Origin: an uncultured Lachnospiraceae bacterium
GTDB taxonomy: Bacteria; Bacillota; Clostridia; Lachnospirales; Lachnospiraceae
NCBI GenBank assembly: GCA_902783445.1
Contig: CACZQX010000072.1
Location: 1-6,000 of the forward strand
Length of the DNA stretch: 6,000 bases
Direction: 5' to 3'
Of this stretch, positions 5,930 to 6,000 are shown one piece after another; within the stretch, counting starts at the first letter, position 1; every line of letters starts with the position of its first letter. Both the position numbers and the translations under genes were made by a program. Under the pieces are notes generated by a model. That model was not told the origin of the DNA. It made no database searches and saw only the letters and a program-made list of their open reading frames with translations.

Positions 5930-5974
5930 AAAGTGGACACGATAAGTAACTTTTTATTACAATAAAGTAGACAC
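5930..5974 (+). repeat. Near-identical 11-bp direct repeats, 34 bp apart
   Basis: AAAGTGGACAC (5930-5940) and AAAGTAGACAC (5964-5974) differ at one base, and their starts are 34 bp apart, roughly three helical turns. Subterminal direct repeats of this sort are common transposase-binding sites in insertion sequences. Confidence 0.65.
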
Positions 5975-5993
5975 ATAAAGGAGGTATCTACTC

Positions 5994-6000
5994 ATGTCCA
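5994..6000 (+). CDS. Start of a plus-strand gene, probably a transposase (partial)
   Basis: ATG at 5994-5996 is preceded by AAAGGAGG (5977-5984) with a 9-nt gap, an excellent Firmicutes initiation site. Only Met-Ser and one base of the third codon are in the window. It is the only plus-strand gene signal here. Its position beside the repeat-bearing putative IS end makes a transposase the likely product, but no protein sequence is available to confirm this. Confidence 0.5.

Larger units (their letters stand above)
5930..6000 (+). mobile_element. Probable left end of an insertion sequence (family unassigned)
   Basis: The stretch between the gene remnant and a plus-strand start codon is non-coding and contains GTGGACAC and GTAGACAC-type repeated motifs. 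It then has a strong RBS and an ATG. GTGGACA/TGTCCAC-type termini with repeated copies as transposase-binding sites occur in several families, including IS21-like elements, and this layout fits a terminal region followed by a transposase gene. Only 71 bp are visible, and the exact tip, any target-site duplication and the transposase itself lie beyond or are not resolvable. An ordinary promoter region with a chance repeat is the alternative. Confidence 0.5.

Noticed and set aside
1..6000. CRISPR arrays, tRNA or rRNA genes
   Set aside because: No regularly spaced direct repeats, cloverleaf-like sequences or rRNA stretches were seen; the only spaced repeats are the two 11-bp copies near 5930-5974.

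Overview
The window is AT-rich with dense short-spaced genes, strong AGGAGG-type ribosome binding sites and a near-perfect sigma-A promoter. This suggests a low-GC Firmicute, probably a gut-type Clostridia/Lachnospiraceae member; that placement is inferred from base composition, signals and protein style, not proven. Every substantial gene lies on the minus strand, so transcription runs from high to low coordinates. The content is accessory: a toxin-antitoxin/phage-exclusion pair, a cassette of unknown genes around a protease-like ATPase, a gene remnant and what looks like the edge of an insertion sequence.

Right edge (about 5834-6000): a probable insertion-sequence end begins near 5930, with two near-identical 11-bp direct repeats and a strong RBS leading to a plus-strand ATG at 5994. 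It abuts the 3' remnant of a minus-strand gene. The remnant's stop codon lies inside a hairpin followed by eight T residues (5811-5842), a good intrinsic terminator.

Centre (1995-5782): five tightly packed genes form one apparent operon. In transcription order they are a 380-aa unknown protein, a 230-aa unknown protein, a 424-aa AAA+ ATPase fused to an M41 (FtsH-type) zinc-protease domain, a small protein of about 99 aa, and a 123-aa unknown protein. Junctions are an 11-nt overlap, a 24-nt gap, and two ATGA overlaps. The ATPase-protease has no N-terminal membrane region, so it is predicted to be a soluble FtsH relative; its partners may be substrates, adaptors or regulators (inference). This cassette is the best candidate here for an undescribed system.

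Left part (535-1976): a complete AbiE-type (type IV) toxin-antitoxin operon, with the AbiEi-like antitoxin/repressor first and the AbiEii-like nucleotidyltransferase toxin second, overlapping by one base. Its own promoter, TTGACA-N17-TATAAT, sits just after the five-gene operon. A 16-bp imperfect inverted repeat over the predicted transcription start matches what is expected of an AbiEi autoregulatory operator.

Left edge (1-422): the N-terminal 140 codons of another minus-strand gene of uncertain function, preceded by a 112-bp spacer with a 9-bp inverted repeat.
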